Source: an uncultured Albidovulum sp. (GTDB lineage: Bacteria; Pseudomonadota; Alphaproteobacteria; Rhodobacterales; Rhodobacteraceae). Taken from it: DNA of 64,000 bases. Each line of letters opens with the position of its first letter. Positions within the stretch are counted from its first letter, which is position 1. The stretch lies in assembly GCA_913064775.1 (NCBI GenBank), contig CAJYAD010000008.1, positions 91,953 through 155,952 on the forward strand, given 5' to 3'. Below are positions 59,549-64,000 of the stretch, piece by piece. Position numbers and translations under genes: made by a program. Under the pieces are notes generated by a model. The model made no database searches. It was given only the letters and a program-made list of their open reading frames with translations, and was not told the DNA's origin.

Positions 59549-59603
59549 CAGGTTTATAAAAGGCCCCGTAAACCTGAAAACGACAGGCGTAAACCTGAGT
59601 TTA
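59549..59603. promoter_or_regulatory. Three phased CAGGTTTA/TAAACCTG sites
   Basis: CAGGTTTA (59549-59556), TAAACCTG (59569-59576) and TAAACCTG (59590-59597) have centres 20 and 21 bp apart, two helical turns each; the last extends to the inverted repeat TAAAC-N4-GTTTA (59590-59603). They lie 87-141 bp upstream of the first gene of the LuxR-type operon and are candidate binding sites for that regulator. Confidence 0.55.
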
Positions 59604-59617
59604 TGCGCCAAAAACAC

Positions 59618-59647
59618 AAAGGCCCCGCCGAATGGACGGGGCCTTTT
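59618..59647 (-). terminator. Rho-independent terminator of trpB
   Basis: AAAGGCCCCG (59618-59627) pairs perfectly with CGGGGCCTTT (59637-59646) over a 9-base loop. On the minus strand it lies 19 bp after the trpB stop, followed by GTGTTTTT. U-rich flanks on both sides make it potentially bidirectional. Confidence 0.85.
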
Positions 59648-59665
59648 CAGTGTAACATCAATGAA

Positions 59666-60898
<1,233 letters not shown>

Positions 60899-60913
60899 GG
60901 TCTTTCTCCCGCG

Positions 60914-61018
60914 TTACAACACGCGTTTATAGCCCTTGCGGGATTGCGTAAAGCCGAGCCGTGCATAGACGGCATGCGCCCGGATCCGGCTGGCACCGGT
61001 GGTCAACTGCATCACCAA
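60914..61018 (-). pseudogene. GNAT acetyltransferase remnant (C-terminal fragment)
   Basis: On the minus strand, 34 codons before a TAA read LVMQLTTGASRIRAHAVYARLGFTQSRKGYKRVL, that is the characteristic GNAT C-terminus (AHxxYxRLGF). Upstream coding sequence runs straight into GC-rich non-homologous codons and the trpF stop at 61049, so nothing else of the gene remains. It is interpreted as a decayed acetyltransferase between trpF and trpB. Confidence 0.65.
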
Positions 61019-61048
61019 GGCGCCCCGGGCGCGGCCGCGCAACCGGGG

Positions 61049-61687
61049 TCATCGCCGCGCCGCCGCGACGAAGGCGCGGATAAGCCCCGCGTCCTTCACC
61101 CCCGGCGCGCTTTCCACCCCCGAGGCCACGTCGACCTGCCGCGCCCCGGTCAGGCGCACGGCCTCGGCCACGTTGGCAGGCGTCAACCCGCCGGCCAGCA
61201 TCCAGGGAAGTTGCCATGTCCGCTCGGCGATCAGCCGCCAGTCAAAGGCGACGCCATTGCCGCCGGGCAGCACCGCGCCCTTTGGCGGCTTGGCATCGAC
61301 AAGGATCTGATCGGCCACCTCCTCGTATTCGGCAAGCATCGCCAGATCCGCGGCACTCGACAGCCCCACCGCCTTCATCACCGGCAGCCCGTAGCGGGCG
61401 CGCAATTCGACCACCCGCGCGGCGCTTTCGCGGCCATGCAGCTGCAACATGTCAAGCGGCACCTGATCGAGGATTTCGTCCAGCTCCGCGTCCGAGGCAT
61501 CCACGACAAGCGCCACCTTCGCCAGCCCCACCGGCGCCGCCAGCGCCAGGTTGCGCGCGGTGGCCGGAGCGACATAGCGCGGCGATCTGGCAAAGAAGTT
61601 GAGGCCGATATAAGCCGCCCCCGCCGCATGGCAGGCCTCGACATCCTCGGGCCGGGTCAGGCCGCAGATCTTCACGCGCGTGGTCAT
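61049..61687 (-). CDS. trpF: Phosphoribosylanthranilate isomerase
   Basis: A 212-residue (beta/alpha)8 enzyme of tryptophan synthesis. [16 protein letters not shown] contains the catalytic Cys of [19 protein letters not shown] holds the catalytic Asp region, [13 protein letters not shown] follows, and [14 protein letters not shown] and [14 protein letters not shown] bind the substrate phosphate. Normal length. It is upstream of trpB on the same strand, separated by a GNAT remnant. Confidence 0.96.
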   Translation of the reverse strand: MTTRVKICGLTRPEDVEACHAAGAAYIGLNFFARSPRYVAPATARNLALAAPVGLAKVALVVDASDAELDEILDQVPLDMLQLHGRESAARVVELRARYGLPVMKAVGLSSAADLAMLAEYEEVADQILVDAKPPKGAVLPGGNGVAFDWRLIAERTWQLPWMLAGGLTPANVAEAVRLTGARQVDVASGVESAPGVKDAGLIRAFVAAARR

Positions 61688-61794
61688 GGCAGAGCCTTAC
61701 GCCGCCAAGCCCGGATTGGGAAGAGGCCGGGCGATGGCGCAAAGTCCCACCATGGCACAGCTTCCCCAGGGGCGACGCGGCGGCCCCTCCTTGT

Positions 61795-61841
61795 CTTCAT
61801 CTTGGCGAAAATACTCCGGGGGTGCAGGGGGCAGGGCCCCC
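61795..61841. repeat. Gene-end element, copy 6
   Basis: Minus-strand copy: GGGGGCCCTGCCCCC hairpin, then TGCACCCCCGGAGTATTTTCGCCAAGATGAAG, in the gap between trpF and the lower-GC segment. It marks the last typical host sequence before composition changes. Confidence 0.72.
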
Positions 61842-61921
61842 GCCGCCGCCGCGCCGCACCGCCGAACCCGACCCGACCGGCGCGACGAAAAAGGGCCGCC
61901 CCGAAGGGTGACGCATTCCGT

Positions 61922-61942
61922 TTGGTGGGATACGCCCACCAA
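61922..61942. repeat. 8-bp hairpin at the edge of the lower-GC segment
   Basis: TTGGTGGG and CCCACCAA form a perfect stem with an ATACG loop, 44 bp beyond the stop of the next GNAT gene. No U-tract follows. It might be a weak terminator or a junction relic. Confidence 0.4.
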
Positions 61943-61985
61943 GGCAATGTGCGCTGAGGCGACACTTCCAGAATCGCCCAGTCGG

Positions 61986-62579
61986 CTATTTGTCGACTGG
62001 GCTCAAGTCGATTTTGAACCGCTGGGTCGGATGCCCGCCAAGAGAGGCTGGCGCTCGGAACTGCTCAACAAAAATGCCACCGTTGCGCTCAATGACCCGA
62101 CGAGAGGCCGTGTTGTCCGGAGTGCAGGTGAGCTCAACGGTCTTCAGTCCGACGCGTTTGGCTTGTTTCAGCATTGCTGCAAGCGCGCGCGTCGCCAATC
62201 CCAGTCCACGCTTCTCGGGTATCACCCCGTAGCCGATATGCCCCAGGCAGGTTTGGGGAAGCTCGTCGGTGCCGGGCTGCCATCTCAACGATATCTGACC
62301 AGCGAAGCCTCCACTCCAGATCCAGCGGGTGCAGTTTGGGAGGCGTGGAACCCGACTGCCATCAGGGAGCGTGATGCGGTGATCTCCGGGCGATTCCGCG
62401 TTTAGTGCTGCCAGAAAAGCATCTGGATCATCGCGAATCTCGGCAAGTCTTTCGCCCGTATTCTTCAGCCCTTGCAGATTGTCGGGCGACCACCCGCGTT
62501 CATGCGCCGCCAGGAACTCAATCAAATGCAGGCGATCTGGAACCAGAAGTTCGAAAGGGACATGGAGGGTGTTGTTCAA
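61986..62579 (-). CDS. GNAT N-acetyltransferase
   Basis: A 197-residue acetyltransferase: LPDGSRVPRLPNCTRWIWSG, HIGYGVIPEKRGLGLATRAL (acetyl-CoA loop) and the C-terminal CTPDNTASRRVIERNGGIF are of the RimJ-like type. The start is uncertain: a TTG at 62579 is used, and the frame is open a further 12 codons upstream, where no ATG is present. Base composition and codon use are less GC-rich than upstream, suggesting recent transfer. Its substrate is unknown. Confidence 0.8.
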   Translation of the reverse strand: MNNTLHVPFELLVPDRLHLIEFLAAHERGWSPDNLQGLKNTGERLAEIRDDPDAFLAALNAESPGDHRITLPDGSRVPRLPNCTRWIWSGGFAGQISLRWQPGTDELPQTCLGHIGYGVIPEKRGLGLATRALAAMLKQAKRVGLKTVELTCTPDNTASRRVIERNGGIFVEQFRAPASLGGHPTQRFKIDLSPVDK

Positions 62580-62634
62580 ATCGCACTCGGTTTCCTGTTC
62601 GCACCACGGAATCTATATCCCACCATGCGCGTCT

Positions 62635-63894
62635 TCAACTCGGCTTGCTCCAGCTCCGATCGAGCTTCGCACCAACCTTGGTGTTCGCATAGAGCCAGGG
62701 TCGATAGAGGATCCGGTAGAGGTTGGGCACCTCGGTCGCGCCGCTCTTGCGGCGAACATACGCATCGACACCAAGCCTCATCGCAGGCGTCTTCTTCTCA
62801 GGACGGCGCCGCGATCGGTGGGGGACCTCAATGAGATCGTCCGTCCCCGGGAACTCGAGGGGCCGGACCCTCATTTTCGGTCGTGAGAAGCTCTCCCCGT
62901 CGTCGTATGGCGATGCGTAAGGCCGGGGTTCGAAGAAGTTGTAATGCACCCGGTAGATGTTGAGGAGCGAGACCAGCGTCTTCGGATTGAAGATCGCCCC
63001 CTGGATGAATGTCCCGCCCATCCGTGCACCTCCACTCCCGGCACGATCGGCCATGCTGATCCGCTCGCGCAACGAGTTCATGAATGTCGAAGCGCCCTGC
63101 AGGGTTGCCTTGTAGATGTGCGCGGCGATCTCTTCCCGGATCTCGTCGTCCAGAAGGCTGACATCTGTATCGAACCGAAGCTTTTTCAGGCCATACCGAA
63201 GCCACGGATTCGCGAGTGGGAAGCCAACCACTTTGTCGATCTCGCCACTTGCCTGGCTTGGCGATTTCACCCAGAGCGCCGGGAATATGGAGTTTCGGTA
63301 GTTCGAGATGGGAAAGGGTATCTTCTTGCCGTCTTCCCCGCGCGTCGCGCTTTCCATTTTCTCCGCGATGAAGGCCCGCGTTATGGTTTCCGCATCCATG
63401 TCCAGATCGAAACGCCCATCATACAAACCGGCTTCGTGGAAAGTCCGCCGGTCCTTGCGGTATTTCTTCACCTTTCCGAGCCTCTCGGGCTTCGTGGCCT
63501 TCTTGTTGAAGGTCATCGCGAGCCAGGTGAATCGATTGGCTTTGACCTCGTCGTGGAAGATGTGTGGCAGGATCGCCGGAAGCGTCGCCTCTTGCTCGGT
63601 CGTCAGGACGATGGGCCCGGGCGGGAGCATCTCCTTCACCAAGGTGAAATGGGCGGCCTTGGTGTAGATGTCCCGGGTCGTCATTCCGCGGAATGACCCA
63701 CGCGTCCGCTCAAGGTCCTCTGGAAAGCCGAACCAGTCCTGCGCAATCTCCCGGATGGGCGCGATCGCGTCGTCGACCCGTTGTGAGAGCGCATTCCAGG
63801 CAACTTTCTCGGCTTTTGTCTTCCGCGGAATCTTGCGGCGGGCGGTCGCCCTGAACGCCTCGAGTTCGTTAATTGTTCCATCCCGGATGATCAC
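62635..63894 (-). CDS. Transposase-like protein, mobile-element associated
   Basis: A 419-residue basic protein in the lower-GC segment. I recognise only its C-terminal part with some confidence: IFNPKTLVSLLNIYRVHYNF followed later by KKTPAMRLGVDAYVRR resembles the end of DDE transposases/integrases (YRVYYNF...KTPAMRLG). The N-terminal 300 residues (e.g. RKTKAEKVAWNALSQRV, LSVEANRF-like helical regions) show no clear DDE triad, so it may be an inactive or divergent element protein. Its start lies 71 bp from the start of a divergent IS481 transposase. Function inferred from these fragments and context. Confidence 0.45.
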   Translation of the reverse strand: MIIRDGTINELEAFRATARRKIPRKTKAEKVAWNALSQRVDDAIAPIREIAQDWFGFPEDLERTRGSFRGMTTRDIYTKAAHFTLVKEMLPPGPIVLTTEQEATLPAILPHIFHDEVKANRFTWLAMTFNKKATKPERLGKVKKYRKDRRTFHEAGLYDGRFDLDMDAETITRAFIAEKMESATRGEDGKKIPFPISNYRNSIFPALWVKSPSQASGEIDKVVGFPLANPWLRYGLKKLRFDTDVSLLDDEIREEIAAHIYKATLQGASTFMNSLRERISMADRAGSGGARMGGTFIQGAIFNPKTLVSLLNIYRVHYNFFEPRPYASPYDDGESFSRPKMRVRPLEFPGTDDLIEVPHRSRRRPEKKTPAMRLGVDAYVRRKSGATEVPNLYRILYRPWLYANTKVGAKLDRSWSKPS

Positions 63895-63965
63895 ATAGCC
63901 CCTCGTCGATCAGCGCTTTTCATGGCACGCTGGGTTCTGACCGAGGCGCGGGACGGGAGAGCGAG

Positions 63966-64000
63966 ATGCTGATCAAGCTTCACAGCCAAGCAACGACGAC
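63966..64000 (+). mobile_element. IS481-family transposase, 5' end only
   Basis: An ATG with GGGAGAG upstream begins MLIKLHSQATTT, which is the characteristic N-terminus of a common IS481-type transposase. Only 11 complete codons are in the window. The left end of the element should lie in 63895-63965, but I could not identify its inverted repeat without the other end. Confidence 0.6.

Overview
This window comes from a GC-rich alphaproteobacterium of the Rhodobacterales (Rhodobacteraceae/Paracoccaceae). The evidence is the aa3 oxidase assembly block ctaC-ctaB-ctaG-ctaE-SURF1 joined to thrC and an M16 peptidase and divergent from tldD, an FNR-type box in that divergent gap, and a recurrent gene-end element (hairpin, then CACCCCCGG.GTATTT, then GAAAG) at six places. 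I cannot name the genus. The window starts inside ppk1 and ends inside an IS481-type transposase gene.

Layout. 1-3.6 kb: polyphosphate genes ppk1 (5' end cut off) and ppx. 3.6-7.0 kb: minus-strand housekeeping genes (small secreted protein, EEP nuclease, TerB/J-domain co-chaperone, GNAT, glyoxalase-like protein). 7.2-11.0 kb: hyuA-hyuB. 11.2-38.2 kb: an exopolysaccharide (EPS) locus with a GT2, an ExoY/WcaJ initiating transferase, a Wzx-like flippase, a Wzc-like co-polymerase/tyrosine kinase, two GT4 enzymes, a Wzy/ligase-like polymerase, a pyruvyl transferase and a PslG-like glycosidase. A 12.5-kb hybrid NRPS/PKS assembly line (15.4-28.0 kb) sits inside it. The Sfp-type PPTase that should activate the assembly line is the last gene of the wzc-GT4 operon. 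38.3-41.3 kb: priA and a transaldolase. 41.4-49.0 kb: rimJ, M16 peptidase, thrC, SURF1, ctaE, ctaG, a small Cox protein, ctaB, ctaC. 49.1-54.9 kb: tldD, topA, dprA. 55.0-57.5 kb: an overlapping trio of GT25, GT11 and GT10, the last two fucosyltransferase-like. 57.6-59.5 kb: a DUF2237 protein, a membrane-anchored LuxR-type regulator and two exported proteins with Gly/Asp/Ser tails. 59.7-61.7 kb: trpB and trpF with a GNAT remnant between them. 61.9-64.0 kb: a lower-GC segment with a GNAT, a transposase-like protein and the start of an IS481 transposase.

The most unusual system is the assembly line. Protein 1 (3219 aa) reads A-T-KS-AT-T-aminotransferase-C-A-T and protein 2 (954 aa) reads C-(adenylation C-terminal remnant)-T-TE. 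An amino acid starter would be extended with malonate, the beta-keto group converted to a beta-amine, and the chain joined to a residue whose pocket code looks like glycine. The last module has no working A domain, and its thioesterase has Cys in place of the nucleophilic Ser and no clear catalytic His. A -35/-10 pair, a CtrA-like TTAA-N7-TTAA site and a 31-codon upstream ORF overlapping the NRPS start codon lie in the 410-bp control region. A second interesting unit is the LuxR-anchored/Gly-Asp protein operon, preceded by three phased CAGGTTTA/TAAACCTG sites.
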